Source of the DNA: Pseudomonas parafulva NBRC 16636 = DSM 17004
GTDB lineage: Bacteria > Pseudomonadota > Gammaproteobacteria > Pseudomonadales > Pseudomonadaceae
Direction of reading: 5' to 3'
DNA: 64,000 bases
Assembly: GCF_000730645.1 (NCBI RefSeq)
Contig: NZ_BBIU01000020.1
Coordinates: 1 to 64,000 of the forward strand
A program made the translations under genes and the position numbers. Position 1 is the stretch's first letter, and every line of letters begins with the position of its first letter. The notes beneath the pieces were generated by a model, which did not search any database, had not been told where the DNA came from, and saw only the letters and a program-made list of their open reading frames with translations. This document shows positions 44,508-55,439 of the stretch, in pieces.

Positions 44508-46395
44508 GCTGGCGAAGCGCGTCCAGCACCAACTTGACGCCTTCGTCCACGCTGGTGGCCTGGGTGTCGATCACAACGTCCGCATCCAGCGGCACATCGA
44601 ACGGGAAGCTCTCACCCGGGATGTTGTCGCCGCCGGCTGCGTAAAGCCCTTGGGGGTCACGCTCGCGGCACGCCAGCGGCGAGGCCTGAACATACACCGT
44701 CACCAGGCGGTCTTTGCCGATCAGCGCCTTGGCCTGCTCACGGCCTTCGGCATCCGGGGCCACGAACGCTGCCAACGTCAGCAGGCCGGCTTCGTTGAAC
44801 TGGCGCGCCACATGGGCGGCGCGGCGCCAGTTTTCAGTACGCCCGGCGCGGTCCTGTGGCAGGCCCTTGTTCAGGTCATGGCGCAGGTTCTGGCCATCGA
44901 GCACATACACCGCCCGGCCCATGTCGAACAGCTTGCGCTCCACCGCATAGGCCAGGGTGCTCTTGCCGGCACCGGACAAGCCACTGAACAGCACGGTGGC
45001 AGGCTGCTGGCCGAAGCGCAGCGCACGTTCCTCGGTGGACACGTGCGCCAGCTTGCCGTGCTGGCCGGTATTGCCGTGGGGCAGCACAGGGGGCGCGATG
45101 ATCATGCCCGCGCCGACGGTGCCGTTAGTCAGGCGGTCGATGACGATGAAGGCACCGGTGGTGCGGTTGCTGTCATAGCCATCCAGGGCAATAGACGCAT
45201 CCAGGGCCACCTTGACCTGGCCGATCTCGTTCAGTTGCAGCGCGCTGGCACTGCCCTTCTCCAGGGTGTTCACATCCACCTTGTGGGTGATGCTGGCAAT
45301 CGAGCCAGGCACGTAGCTGGTGGCACGCTTGATGTCGTATTTCTTGCCCGGCAGCATCGGCTCTTCGGCCATCCACACCAGCATGGCGTCGAACTGGTCA
45401 GTTACCGGCGGCACATTGTCGGCATGCACCAGCAGGTCGCCACGGGAGATATCGATCTCGTCTTCCATTGTCAGCGTCACCGCCTGGCCGGGGCCTGCGC
45501 TTTCCAGTTCACCTTCGTAGGTAACAATGGATTTCACGCGGCTGCTCTTGCCCGATGGCAGCACCACGACCTCGTCGCCCTTGTGCACCACGCCGCTGGC
45601 CAGGGTACCGGCGAAGCCACGGAAGTTCAGGTTCGGCCGGTTCACGTACTGCACCGGGAAGCGCAGGTCGGTGAAGTTGCGGTCAGCCGACACTTCAACG
45701 GTTTCCAGGATTTCCATCAGCGTCGGGCCGGCATACCACGGCGAACGCTCGCTGTGGTTGACCACGTTGTCGCCCTTGAGCGCGGACATCGGCACGAAGT
45801 GCAGGCTGCTTGGCGTCAGGTTGATTGCTTCGGCGAACGCCAGGTAGTCGGCCTTGATCGACTCGAACACCTGCTCGTCAAAGCCCTTGAGGTCCATCTT
45901 GTTGACCGCGACCACAATGTGCTTGATGCCCAGCAGCGACGCGATGTAGCTGTGGCGGCGGGTTTGGGTCTGCACGCCATAGCGGGCATCAACCAGAATG
46001 ATCGCCAGGTCGCAGGTGGACGCGCCGGTGGCCATGTTGCGGGTGTACTGCTCGTGGCCCGGGGTGTCGGCGATGATGAACTTGCGCTTGGCAGTGGAGA
46101 AATAGCGGTAGGCCACATCGATGGTGATGCCCTGCTCCCGCTCGGCCTGCAGGCCGTCCACCAGCAGCGCCAGGTCGACTTCCTCGCCCGTGGTGCCAGA
46201 CTTCTTCGAATCACGGGTGATGGCCTCGAGGTGGTCCTCGTAGATCATCTTCGAGTCGTGCAGCAGGCGCCCGATCAGGGTGCTCTTGCCGTCATCCACG
46301 TTGCCGCAGGTGAGGAAACGCAGCAGTTCCTTACGCTCGTGCTGGGCCAGGTAGGCGAGGATGTCCTCGCTGATCAAATCGGATTGGTGACTCAT
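44494..46395 (-). CDS. cysNC: Sulfate adenylyltransferase large subunit / APS kinase fusion
   Basis: CysN and CysC are fused in one polypeptide of 633 residues. The N-terminal EF-Tu-like GTPase has [27 protein letters not shown] and NKMD. The C-terminal third is APS kinase with the P-loop [15 protein letters not shown]. With CysD it makes APS and then PAPS for sulfate assimilation. The start at 46395 ([13 protein letters not shown]) matches the family; an upstream reading adds repeat-derived residues. It is separated from cysD by an inserted gene. Confidence 0.97.
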   Translation of the reverse strand: MSHQSDLISEDILAYLAQHERKELLRFLTCGNVDDGKSTLIGRLLHDSKMIYEDHLEAITRDSKKSGTTGEEVDLALLVDGLQAEREQGITIDVAYRYFSTAKRKFIIADTPGHEQYTRNMATGASTCDLAIILVDARYGVQTQTRRHSYIASLLGIKHIVVAVNKMDLKGFDEQVFESIKADYLAFAEAINLTPSSLHFVPMSALKGDNVVNHSERSPWYAGPTLMEILETVEVSADRNFTDLRFPVQYVNRPNLNFRGFAGTLASGVVHKGDEVVVLPSGKSSRVKSIVTYEGELESAGPGQAVTLTMEDEIDISRGDLLVHADNVPPVTDQFDAMLVWMAEEPMLPGKKYDIKRATSYVPGSIASITHKVDVNTLEKGSASALQLNEIGQVKVALDASIALDGYDSNRTTGAFIVIDRLTNGTVGAGMIIAPPVLPHGNTGQHGKLAHVSTEERALRFGQQPATVLFSGLSGAGKSTLAYAVERKLFDMGRAVYVLDGQNLRHDLNKGLPQDRAGRTENWRRAAHVARQFNEAGLLTLAAFVAPDAEGREQAKALIGKDRLVTVYVQASPLACRERDPQGLYAAGGDNIPGESFPFDVPLDADVVIDTQATSVDEGVKLVLDALRQRGAI

Positions 46396-46404
46396 TTCAT
46401 TCAA

Positions 46405-46440
46405 GCTCCAAGCTGTCAGCTTCAAGCGGCAAGCTTGTCG
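46405..46440 (+). repeat. CAAGC-type repeat, left border of the inserted module
   Basis: Contains CAAGCGGCAAGCT (46423-46435), present as an exact inverted copy at 46869-46881. Belongs to the same family as the repeats at 29524 and 30658. Confidence 0.75.
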
Positions 46441-46448
46441 GCGTACAA

Positions 46449-46790
46449 CTAGTTAGAAATTCTGTTGATCAACCCACTTAGCATTCGGGAGAGCTCGCGG
46501 GTTTCGTTAATCCAGCCGGTAGCCAGCCCAGCGTCGATGTAACCTATCTCACCACCGACCATCAGCTGCGTACGCAACTCCCCGCAGGACGCTTTCGCAA
46601 CGCTGAGATACCAAACCTTCTCTCTGCTCCCGCGCCGCTCCATGCCCTCGGCAATATTGGACGGGATGGAAAGTGCCGACCGCGTGATCTGATCCTTGAA
46701 TCCATAATCACGACACCCAGCCAGTGTCCGGTACAACTCAATGGCCAGACGCTTACTCCGTTGCCAAACTGCCAGCTTCTCAAAATCCAT
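46449..46790 (-). CDS. Four-helix-bundle protein (S23/IVP-like)
   Basis: A 113-residue protein of the four-helix-bundle family first found in 23S rRNA intervening sequences and also related to the Avd accessory protein of diversity-generating retroelements. Diagnostic segments are [35 protein letters not shown] and a hydrophobic final helix. The start at 46790 has GGAG eight bases upstream. Molecular function is unknown, though nucleic-acid binding is proposed for the family. Its location between cysD and cysNC, bounded by inverted repeats, indicates insertion. Confidence 0.88.
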   Translation of the reverse strand: MDFEKLAVWQRSKRLAIELYRTLAGCRDYGFKDQITRSALSIPSNIAEGMERRGSREKVWYLSVAKASCGELRTQLMVGGEIGYIDAGLATGWINETRELSRMLSGLINRISN

Positions 46791-46862
46791 TACGAGCGCT
46801 CCGGGCCGCCCGCAATGCAGGCGGCAATCCACAAGGCTCAAACGCTACGCGCTCTGCTTCTG

Positions 46863-46895
46863 TCTTGCAGCTTGCCGCTTGTAACTTGAAGCTTA
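46863..46895 (-). repeat. CAAGC-type repeat, right border of the inserted module
   Basis: Contains the inverted copy of CAAGCGGCAAGCT at 46869-46881 and abuts the cysD stop. Confidence 0.75.
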
Positions 46896-47810
46896 AAAAT
46901 ACCCTTGGCGTTTCTTGTCTTCCATGGAGCCGGCGCCATCGTGGTCGATGACCCGGCCTTGGCGCTCGGAAGTGCGCGTCAGGAGCATTTCCTGAATGAT
47001 GTCGGTGAGCGTCTCGGCTTCCGACTCGACAGCGCCCGTGAGCGGGTAGCAGCCAAGGGTACGGAAACGCACCTTCTTCTTGACGATACGCGCCTTCTCT
47101 TCCTCGGAGAGGTGTTCGAGGATACGCTCGTCGTCGATCATGATCAGGGTGCCGTTCTTCTCGATCACTTCACGCTCGGCGGCGAAGTACAGCGGCACGA
47201 TCGGGATGCCTTCGAGGTAGATGTACTGCCAGATGTCCAGCTCGGTCCAGTTCGACAGCGGGAAGACGCGGATCGACTCGCCCTTGTTGACCTTGCCGTT
47301 GTATACGTTCCACAGCTCGGGGCGCTGGTTTTTCGGGTCCCAGCGGTGCTTGCTGTCGCGGAACGAATACACGCGCTCCTTGGCCCGCGACTTCTCTTCG
47401 TCGCGGCGCGCACCACCGAAGGCGGCATCGAAGCCGTGCTTGTCCAGTGCCTGCTTCAGGCCCTGGGTCTTCATGATGTCGGTGTGCTTGGAACTGCCAT
47501 GGGTGAATGGGTTGATGCCCTGCGCCACCCCTTCAGGGTTGACGTGGGTGATCAGTTCCAGGCCCATTTCCTCGACCATCTTGTCGCGGAAGCGGTACAT
47601 TTCCTGGAATTTCCAGCGGGTGTCGACGTGCATCACCGGGAACGGCAGCTTGCCCGGGAAGAAAGCCTTGCGCGCCAGGTGCAGCATCACGGCGGAATCC
47701 TTGCCGATCGAGTACAGCATCACCGGGTTGTCGAACTCGGCGGCCACCTCGCGGATGATGTGGATGCTTTCCGCCTCCAGCTGTTTCAAGTGCGTCAGTT
47801 TGTCGACCAT
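46893..47810 (-). CDS. cysD: Sulfate adenylyltransferase small subunit
   Basis: CysD is the ATP sulfurylase catalytic subunit of the PP-loop family. The 305-residue protein has the pyrophosphatase loop [13 protein letters not shown] near residue 33, then [16 protein letters not shown], and the C-terminal [23 protein letters not shown]. It heads the sulfate activation operon. The distance to cysNC, about 500 nt, is far greater than normal because of the inserted gene. Confidence 0.98.
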   Translation of the reverse strand: MVDKLTHLKQLEAESIHIIREVAAEFDNPVMLYSIGKDSAVMLHLARKAFFPGKLPFPVMHVDTRWKFQEMYRFRDKMVEEMGLELITHVNPEGVAQGINPFTHGSSKHTDIMKTQGLKQALDKHGFDAAFGGARRDEEKSRAKERVYSFRDSKHRWDPKNQRPELWNVYNGKVNKGESIRVFPLSNWTELDIWQYIYLEGIPIVPLYFAAEREVIEKNGTLIMIDDERILEHLSEEEKARIVKKKVRFRTLGCYPLTGAVESEAETLTDIIQEMLLTRTSERQGRVIDHDGAGSMEDKKRQGYF

Positions 47811-47958
47811 GGCTACTCACGAAAAACGATCTTATGGACGGCCAGCGGGCCGTGTTCGAGCGAGCCACTCTATCACAGCAGATGCTTCTATTTAGGCGGC
47901 TGGCTAGATCGAAAGCGTCTAACCATATGACTGGGGGTTTGGGCGTTGCAGGCCAGGC

Positions 47959-47985
47959 CCTTCGCGGGTAAACCCGCTCCCACAG
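47959..47985. repeat. REP element upstream of cysD
   Basis: One copy of the REP core (CTTCGCGGGTAAACCCGCTC) in the 245-nt gap between cysD and the Nif3-like gene. A variant (CTGTGGGGGCGAGCTTGCCG) follows near 48019. Confidence 0.8.
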
Positions 47986-48055
47986 GGCTGACACAGGCTT
48001 TGAATGCTGTGCGATCCCTGTGGGGGCGAGCTTGCCGGCGATGAGGCCGCCAAGG

Positions 48056-48814
48056 TCAGATGGGGTTCGGGCAATCGATGAACAGGTGCTCCACGGCAAA
48101 CCGCCGCGCCAGGTAATCACCCAGCGCCTGCACGCCATACCGCTCGGTGGCGTGGTGCCCGGCGGCAATGAAGCTGACCCCATTCTCGCGGGCACTGTGA
48201 TACGTCTGCTCCGAAGCCTCACCGGTCAGGTACAGGTCCACTCCTGCGGCAATGGCATCGTCGATGTAGCCCTGCCCGCCCCCGGTGCACCAGCCTACCC
48301 GGCGAATCATCTGCTCACCCTCCACCAGCAGCGGTTCACGGCCCAGCACCTCCTGCACCCGACGGGCAAAGTCGCGAGCGGTCATGGGTTCTACCAGTGA
48401 CCCGACCAGCCCAACCACCTTGGGGTTGGCCGGGTCCAGTGCGCCTTCGACAGTGATATCCAGCTGGCGCGCCAGCTGCACGTTGTTACCCACCTCGGGG
48501 TGCAGGTCCAGCGGCAGGTGGAACGCCAGCAGGCTGATGTCATGGTTCAGCAGGGTTTTCAGGCGCCGCTGACGAATCCCGGTGATGCAGGGGTTTTCGC
48601 CCTTCCAGAAGTAGCCGTGGTGCACCAGCACCAGGTCAGCCTGCGCCTCCACGGCCGCGTCCAGCAACGCCTGGCTGGCAGTCACGCCGCTGACGATACG
48701 GCCAACCTGGGGCCGGCCTTCGACCTGCAGGCCGTTGGGGCAATAGTCCTGGACCTTGCTGCTGCCCAGAAAGCGCTCGGCTTCCTCGACCAGGGTATTG
48801 AGAGCGACGGCCAT
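48056..48814 (-). CDS. Nif3-like dinuclear metal-centre protein (DUF34)
   Basis: A 252-residue protein of the Nif3/YbgI family, which binds two metal ions and forms toroidal hexamers. Its function is not settled, although some databases name it GTP cyclohydrolase 1 type 2. Metal-ligand motifs include LVHHGYFWKG, LLAFHLPLDLHPEVGNN and AGHHATERYGVQALG. The start at 48814 has GAGGAG upstream. Neighbours cysD and algW match other Pseudomonas genomes. Confidence 0.9.
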   Translation of the reverse strand: MAVALNTLVEEAERFLGSSKVQDYCPNGLQVEGRPQVGRIVSGVTASQALLDAAVEAQADLVLVHHGYFWKGENPCITGIRQRRLKTLLNHDISLLAFHLPLDLHPEVGNNVQLARQLDITVEGALDPANPKVVGLVGSLVEPMTARDFARRVQEVLGREPLLVEGEQMIRRVGWCTGGGQGYIDDAIAAGVDLYLTGEASEQTYHSARENGVSFIAAGHHATERYGVQALGDYLARRFAVEHLFIDCPNPI

Positions 48815-48869
48815 TAAATTCTCCTCGAAATCTGCGCATCCCACAGGCACAACGCCGGCTGAACGCCCG

Positions 48870-48875
48870 TATAAT
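48870..48875 (+). promoter_or_regulatory. TATAAT -10 element upstream of algW
   Basis: A perfect TATAAT inside a near-palindromic block (ATAATGCCGGCCATTAT) between the divergent Nif3-like gene and algW. The block could supply -10 elements in both directions. No good -35 is visible. Confidence 0.35.
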
Positions 48876-48994
48876 GCCGGCCATTATGGGCCGTCGTCGG
48901 CACCGGGGGAACCGGTGCCTGCGCGTGCGGTTCACGTACCCCTGCATGCCCCACTCGGTGGCCGCTGGCCCCCTGCTCTATCCAGGACTCGTTC

Positions 48995-50155
48995 ATGTTC
49001 AAGGCGTTGCGTTACTTTGGCTGGCCCCTGCTCACCGGTGTGCTCATTGCCGTGCTGATCATCCAGCGTTTCCCCGAGTGGGTCGGCCTGCCCAGCCAGG
49101 ATGTCAACCTGCAACAGGCGCCCCAGACCACACGCGTGGTCCAGGGCCCGGTTTCCTACGCTGATGCCGTGACCCTGGCCGCCCCCGCGGTGGTCAACCT
49201 GTACACCACCAAGGTGGTGAACAAGAGCTCGCACCCATTGTTCGAAGACCCGCAGTTCCGCCGCTTCTTCGGGGACAACCTGCCCAAGCAGCGGCGTTGG
49301 GAGTCCAGCCTGGGCTCGGCAGTCATCATGAGCCCCGAGGGTTACCTGCTCACCAACAACCACGTCACCAGCGGTGCCGACCAGATCGTCGTGGCCCTGA
49401 AAGACGGCCGCGAGACCCTGGCCCGGGTTATCGGCAGCGACCCGGAAACCGACCTGGCGGTGCTGAAGATCGACCTGAAGAAACTGCCGGCCATTACCAT
49501 CGGCCGCTCCGACACCATCCGTATCGGCGATGTCTCGCTGGCCATCGGCAACCCGTTCGGCGTAGGCCAGACGGTGACCATGGGCATTATCAGCGCCACC
49601 GGCCGCAACCAGCTGGGGCTGAACAACTACGAAGACTTCATCCAGACCGACGCGGCGATCAACCCGGGTAACTCCGGCGGTGCACTGGTGGATGCCAATG
49701 GCAACCTGATCGGCATCAACACCGCGATCTTCTCCAAGTCTGGCGGCTCCCAGGGCATCGGTTTTGCCATCCCGGTGAAACTGGCGCTCGAAGTGATGAA
49801 GTCCATCGTCGAGCACGGCCAGGTGATCCGTGGCTGGTTGGGTATCGAAGTGCAGCCACTGAGCACCGAACTGGCTGAATCGTTCGGCATGAAAGACCGG
49901 CCAGGCATCGTGGTCGCGGGTATATTCCGCGAGGGGCCGGCGGCCAGGGCCGGGTTGCAGCTGGGTGACGTGATTCTGAGCATCAACGGCGAACCGGCCG
50001 GTGACGGACGCAAGTCGATGAACCAGGTGGCGCGCATCAAGCCCAACGAGAAGATCACCATCGAGGTGATGCGCAATGGGCAGCAGTTGAAGCTGGTGGC
50101 CGAAGTAGGCCTGAGGCCGCCGCCAGCGCCAGTGGCCAAACAGGAAGAGAAATAG
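48995..50155 (+). CDS. algW: DegS-type periplasmic serine protease AlgW
   Basis: An inner-membrane-anchored HtrA-family protease which, in Pseudomonas, cleaves MucA to release the sigma factor AlgU under envelope stress. The 386-residue protein has an N-terminal membrane anchor (about 8-24), the catalytic triad His123 (TNNHVTSG), Asp153 (ETDLAVLK) and Ser227 (NPGNSGGAL), and one C-terminal PDZ domain (about 280-370). Ser227 has the same number as in P. aeruginosa AlgW. Confidence 0.96.
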   Translation: MFKALRYFGWPLLTGVLIAVLIIQRFPEWVGLPSQDVNLQQAPQTTRVVQGPVSYADAVTLAAPAVVNLYTTKVVNKSSHPLFEDPQFRRFFGDNLPKQRRWESSLGSAVIMSPEGYLLTNNHVTSGADQIVVALKDGRETLARVIGSDPETDLAVLKIDLKKLPAITIGRSDTIRIGDVSLAIGNPFGVGQTVTMGIISATGRNQLGLNNYEDFIQTDAAINPGNSGGALVDANGNLIGINTAIFSKSGGSQGIGFAIPVKLALEVMKSIVEHGQVIRGWLGIEVQPLSTELAESFGMKDRPGIVVAGIFREGPAARAGLQLGDVILSINGEPAGDGRKSMNQVARIKPNEKITIEVMRNGQQLKLVAEVGLRPPPAPVAKQEEK

Positions 50156-50160
50156 CCTGT

Positions 50161-50183
50161 AAAAGGGGCTGCTTTGCAGCCCC
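50161..50183 (-). terminator. Terminator after aapP
   Basis: An 8-bp perfect stem GGGGCTGC / GCAGCCCC with loop AAA on the minus strand is followed by TTTTA, 9 nt past the aapP stop. It also lies just after algW. Confidence 0.88.
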
Positions 50184-50191
50184 TACCTGCA

Positions 50192-50956
50192 TCAATGCAA
50201 GATCTGGCTCAGGAACAACCGGGTACGGTCACTGCGCGGCCGGTCGAAGAAATCATCCGGCGCGGCCTGCTCCACAATCTCTCCCTTGTCCATGAAGATC
50301 ACCCGGTTGGCCACGGTGCGGGCAAAGCCCATCTCGTGGGTAACGCACAGCATGGTCATGCCGTCTTCAGCCAGCCCCACCATGGTATCGAGCACTTCCT
50401 TGACCATTTCCGGATCCAGCGCCGAAGTCGGTTCATCGAACAGCATGATCTTGGGCTTCATGCACAGGGCACGGGCAATGGCCACCCGCTGCTGCTGGCC
50501 ACCGGACAACTGCCCCGGGAATTTGTGCGCCTGCTCCGGAATGCGTACCCGCTCCAGGTAGTGCATGGCGATTTCCTCGGCCTTGCGCCGCGGCATCTTG
50601 CGTACCCACATGGGCGCCAGTGTGCAGTTTTCCAGGATGCTCAGGTGGGGGAACAGGTTGAAGTGCTGGAACACCATGCCCACCTCGCGGCGGATGGCCT
50701 CGATCTGCTTCAGGTCGTTGGTCAGCTCTACCCCGTCGACCACAATGCGCCCCTGCTGGTGTTCCTCCAGGCGGTTGAGGCAGCGGATGGTGGTGGACTT
50801 GCCCGAACCCGACGGCCCGCACAGCACGATGCGCTCGCCCTGGCGCACGTTCAGGTTGATGTCCTTGAGCACATGGAACTGGCCATACCACTTGTTCACG
50901 CCCTGCATCTGGATGATGCCTTCGGGGCCAGCAGGCTGCTTGATCGCTTCACTCAT
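50192..50956 (-). CDS. aapP: Amino-acid ABC transporter ATP-binding protein AapP
   Basis: The ATPase of a polar/general L-amino-acid uptake system. Its 254 residues have Walker [16 protein letters not shown], signature [15 protein letters not shown] and Walker [15 protein letters not shown]. It is last in the aapJQMP operon, 10 nt after aapM. Confidence 0.95.
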   Translation of the reverse strand: MSEAIKQPAGPEGIIQMQGVNKWYGQFHVLKDINLNVRQGERIVLCGPSGSGKSTTIRCLNRLEEHQQGRIVVDGVELTNDLKQIEAIRREVGMVFQHFNLFPHLSILENCTLAPMWVRKMPRRKAEEIAMHYLERVRIPEQAHKFPGQLSGGQQQRVAIARALCMKPKIMLFDEPTSALDPEMVKEVLDTMVGLAEDGMTMLCVTHEMGFARTVANRVIFMDKGEIVEQAAPDDFFDRPRSDRTRLFLSQILH

Positions 50957-50966
50957 TTCGAAACTC

Positions 50967-52064
50967 CTAACGCTTGTGGCCAGTGTCCAGCTTGCGCTCC
51001 AGATGCATGGAGTAGCGGGACATACCGAAACAGAAAATCCAGAACACCAGGGCCGCGAACACGTAGCCCTCGGTGGCCATACCCAGCCAGGCCGGGTCGG
51101 CAGCTGCTTGCTTGACGCTGTTGAGCAGGTCGAACAGGCCGATGATGATCACCAGGCTGGTGTCCTTGAACAGGGCAATGAAGGTGTTGACGATGCCGGG
51201 GATCACCAGCTTCAGCGCCTGGGGCAGGATCACCAGGCCCATCGAGCGCCAGTAACCCAGGCCCATGGCCGCCGCAGCCTCGTACTGGCCTTTGGGAATG
51301 GCCTGCAAGCCACCGCGCACCACCTCGGCGATATACGCCGACTGGAACAGAATCACACCGATCATGGCCCGCAGCAGCTTGTCGAAGCTCATGCCCTCGG
51401 GCAGGAACAACGGCAGCATCACGGACGACATGAACAGCACGGTGATCAGTGGCACGCCGCGCCAGAACTCGATGAAGGTCACACACACCACCTTCACCGC
51501 CGGCATGCGCGAGCGCCTGCCCAGCGCCAGCACAATGCCCAGGGGCAAGGCACCGACGATGCCGACCGTGGCGATGACCAGGGTCAGCATCAGCCCGCCC
51601 CACTGGCTGGTAGCCACCGTGTCCAGGCCCAGGTAGCCGCCGTGCAGCAGGGTATAGGCCAGCACCGGGTACAGCACCAGGAAGCCCAGGCCGTACACCG
51701 CCTTGCGCGGGAAGCGGCTGATGAACAACGGTGCCGCGCCGAGTACCGCCAGCCACACGGTAAGGTCCACCCGCCAGCGCAACTCGGCAGGGTAGTAGCC
51801 GTACATGAACTGGCCAAAGCGCTGCTGCACGAACACCCAGCAGGCGCCCTCCTTGGTGCAGTCGGCGCGGGTGGTACCCACCCAGTTGGCATCGATCAGC
51901 GCCCATTGCAGCAACGGCGGCACGATCAGCCACAGCAGATACACGGCGAACAGGGTGAGCAGTGTATTGAGCCAGCTGGAAAACAGGTTGGCACGCATCC
52001 AGGCGAGCACGCCGACGGTTTTTACCGGTGGCGGCATGTCAGGTTTGAAAACATGGGCATTCAC
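50967..52064 (-). CDS. aapM: Amino-acid ABC transporter permease AapM
   Basis: A 365-residue membrane permease with about eight hydrophobic segments. Residues from about 145 onward carry the HisM/GlnP-type domain with the ATPase-coupling loop [23 protein letters not shown]. The larger N-terminal extension, relative to HisM, is typical of AapM. Ten nt separate it from aapQ. Confidence 0.95.
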   Translation of the reverse strand: MNAHVFKPDMPPPVKTVGVLAWMRANLFSSWLNTLLTLFAVYLLWLIVPPLLQWALIDANWVGTTRADCTKEGACWVFVQQRFGQFMYGYYPAELRWRVDLTVWLAVLGAAPLFISRFPRKAVYGLGFLVLYPVLAYTLLHGGYLGLDTVATSQWGGLMLTLVIATVGIVGALPLGIVLALGRRSRMPAVKVVCVTFIEFWRGVPLITVLFMSSVMLPLFLPEGMSFDKLLRAMIGVILFQSAYIAEVVRGGLQAIPKGQYEAAAAMGLGYWRSMGLVILPQALKLVIPGIVNTFIALFKDTSLVIIIGLFDLLNSVKQAAADPAWLGMATEGYVFAALVFWIFCFGMSRYSMHLERKLDTGHKR

Positions 52065-52074
52065 AGGCGTATCC

Positions 52075-53253
52075 TCACCGCTCGATCAGCGCAATGCGCT
52101 TGTTGTACCAGTTCATCAACAGCGAAATGCTGATGCTGATGGCGAGATAGACACTCATGGTGATGGCGATCACCTCAATGGCCTGGCCGGTCTGGTTCAA
52201 CACCGTGCCGGCAAACAGCGAGACCATTTCCGGGTAGCCGATACCGGCCGCCAGCGACGAGTTCTTGGCCAGGTTCAGGTACTGGCTGGTGAGCGGCGGA
52301 ATGATCACCCGCAGTGCCTGGGGGATGATCACCTTGCGCAGGGTCGGCCCTTCGCGCAGGCCCAGCGACCGTGCAGCCTCGGTCTGGCCGTGGCTCACCG
52401 AACGGATACCCGAACGCACGATCTCGGCAATGAACGCGGCGGTGTAGATGGTCAGCGCCAAGGTCAATGCCAGCAGCTCGGGGATCAGCACCCAGCCACC
52501 CACGAAGTTGAAGCCTTTCAATTGCGGCACTTCCCACTGCACAGGGCTGCCGAACAGCAGCACGCAGGCACCGGGGATGACCACGAGCAAGGCCAGGCCC
52601 ACCCAGAACTTGTGAAAGGGCTCACCTGTTTCTTCGAAACGCCGGTTGGCCCGCCGCACCATCACCACCACGGCCAGCACAGCCAGGGCAACGGCGATGA
52701 CGAATGGCCAGAAGCCCTCGGCCATGGAGGCCCCCGGCATGTTCAGGCCACGGTTGCTGATGAAGAAGGTGTCGTCGATGTTGATGCTGCCCCTGGGCCC
52801 CGGCAGCGTGAGAAACACCGCGAAGTACCAGAACAGGATCTGCAGCAGCGGCGGGATGTTGCGGAAGGTTTCCACATACACCGTCGCCAGCTTGTTGATC
52901 ATCCAGTTCGGCGACAACCGCGCCACACCGATGATGAAGCCAAGAATGGTGGCCAGCACCACGCCGATCAGTGTCACCAGCAGGGTGTTGAGCAAGCCGA
53001 TGACGAATACCCGGGCGTAGCTGTCCGATTCCACGTAGGGGATCAGGTGCTGGGCGATGCCGAAGCCGGCACTGCGGTCGAGGAAGTCGAAGCCCGAGGT
53101 AATACCGCGGTGTTGCAGGTTGGTTTGCGTGTTGTGAAACAGGTACCAGCCCAGACCCACCACGAAGACAATGGTGAGGATCTGGAACAGCCACGCACGC
53201 ACACGTGGATCGCTCAGGGATAAACCCTTTTGTGCGCCGATTCGATTTTGCAT
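52075..53253 (-). CDS. aapQ: Amino-acid ABC transporter permease AapQ
   Basis: The second permease, 392 residues, with about eight membrane segments and an EAA-type loop around QTEAARSLGLREGPTLRKVIIPQA. A large periplasmic insertion between the second and later helices is characteristic of AapQ. It follows aapJ after 67 nt containing a strong hairpin. Confidence 0.95.
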   Translation of the reverse strand: MQNRIGAQKGLSLSDPRVRAWLFQILTIVFVVGLGWYLFHNTQTNLQHRGITSGFDFLDRSAGFGIAQHLIPYVESDSYARVFVIGLLNTLLVTLIGVVLATILGFIIGVARLSPNWMINKLATVYVETFRNIPPLLQILFWYFAVFLTLPGPRGSINIDDTFFISNRGLNMPGASMAEGFWPFVIAVALAVLAVVVMVRRANRRFEETGEPFHKFWVGLALLVVIPGACVLLFGSPVQWEVPQLKGFNFVGGWVLIPELLALTLALTIYTAAFIAEIVRSGIRSVSHGQTEAARSLGLREGPTLRKVIIPQALRVIIPPLTSQYLNLAKNSSLAAGIGYPEMVSLFAGTVLNQTGQAIEVIAITMSVYLAISISISLLMNWYNKRIALIER

Positions 53254-53284
53254 GAAATGCCCCGGAAGAGAGGGTGCCGAACTG

Positions 53285-53311
53285 CCTGCGGCGGCAGGAT
53301 GCCGCCGCAGG
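53285..53311 (-). other. Intercistronic hairpin between aapJ and aapQ
   Basis: A 12-bp perfect GC-rich inverted repeat (CCTGCGGCGGCA / TGCCGCCGCAGG) with a 3-nt loop, just after the aapJ stop and without a T run. Such hairpins behind binding-protein genes usually protect the upstream mRNA or attenuate read-through, so that the binding protein is made in excess. Confidence 0.7.
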
Positions 53312-53320
53312 GTGCAACCA

Positions 53321-54349
53321 TCAGCGCACAGGTGGCGCGTACTGGATGCCGCCGTTGTTCCACAGGGCGTTCATGCCACGGTCGATCTTCAGGTCGGTGC
53401 TCTGGCCCAGGTTCTTCTCGAACACTTCGCCGTAGTTGCCGACTTGCTTGACGATCTGCACTACCCAGTCTTTGGGTAGCTTGAGGTCCTTGCCGTATTC
53501 ACCGTCGCCACCCAGCAAGCGGGCCACGTCAGGGTTCTTGGTGCCCTTGGCTTCGGCTTCGACGTTCTTGGAGGTAATACCCGCCTCTTCGGCGTTGAGC
53601 ATGGCGAACAGCGTCCACTTGACGATGCTGAACCACTCTTCGTCGCCTTTGCGCACCACCGGGCCCAAGGGCTCCTTGGAGATGGTTTCTGGCAGCACTA
53701 CATACTCGGTGGGTGCGGCCAGCTTCGAGCGCTGGGCGAACAGCTGCGACTTGTCAGAGGTCAGTACGTCGCAACGGCCCGACTCCAGCGACTTGGCGCT
53801 TTCGTCAGAGGTGTCGAAGGTGATCGGGGTGTACTTCAGGTTGTTGGCGCGGAAGAAGTCCGACACGTTCAGCTCGGTGGTGGTACCTGCCTGGATGCAG
53901 ATGGTAGCGCCATCGAGTTCCTTGGCGCTGGAAACACCCAGCTTCTTGTTGACCAGGAAACCGACGCCGTCGTAGTAGGTGACACCGGTGAACACCAGGC
54001 CCATGCCGGCATCGCGCGAGCTGGTCCAGGTGGTGTTGCGCGACAGCACGTCGACTTCGCCCGACTGCAGGGCGGTGAAGCGCTCCTTGGCGTTGAGCTG
54101 GCTGAACTTGACCTTGGTCGCGTCGCCGAACACCGCCGCCGCGACGGCGCGGCAGACGTCGGCATCGATGCCGATGATCTTGCCCTGGGCATCCGGTACC
54201 GAGAAGCCAGGCAAGCCGTCACTCACGCCACACTGGACGAAGCCCTTCTTTTTAACCGCATCGAGAGTGGCGCCGGCCTGGGCAGTGCTCACGGCGCCCA
54301 GCGCGGCGGCAGCGGTCAGGACTGCCAGGGTGGTTTTCAACATCTTCAT
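53321..54349 (-). CDS. aapJ: Amino-acid ABC transporter substrate-binding protein AapJ
   Basis: The periplasmic binding protein, 342 residues. The signal peptide (MKMLKTTLAVLTAAAALGAV, cleaved near AQAG) is followed by the family-3 solute-binding fold (KKGFVQCGVSDGLPGFS, IIGIDADVCRAVAAAVF). First gene of the operon. A probable sigma54 promoter lies about 180 nt upstream, suggesting nitrogen or carbon-nitrogen control. Confidence 0.95.
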   Translation of the reverse strand: MKMLKTTLAVLTAAAALGAVSTAQAGATLDAVKKKGFVQCGVSDGLPGFSVPDAQGKIIGIDADVCRAVAAAVFGDATKVKFSQLNAKERFTALQSGEVDVLSRNTTWTSSRDAGMGLVFTGVTYYDGVGFLVNKKLGVSSAKELDGATICIQAGTTTELNVSDFFRANNLKYTPITFDTSDESAKSLESGRCDVLTSDKSQLFAQRSKLAAPTEYVVLPETISKEPLGPVVRKGDEEWFSIVKWTLFAMLNAEEAGITSKNVEAEAKGTKNPDVARLLGGDGEYGKDLKLPKDWVVQIVKQVGNYGEVFEKNLGQSTDLKIDRGMNALWNNGGIQYAPPVR

Positions 54350-55339
<990 letters not shown>

Positions 55340-55439
55340 CCCAAGCCGCCTGTAGTTGTGCGTCAGTTCCACTACGCCGCGCAGGGTTCTTGCATTACAC
55401 TGCCCGGCGTACATTCCTTAACCAGTTGACGAGACGACC

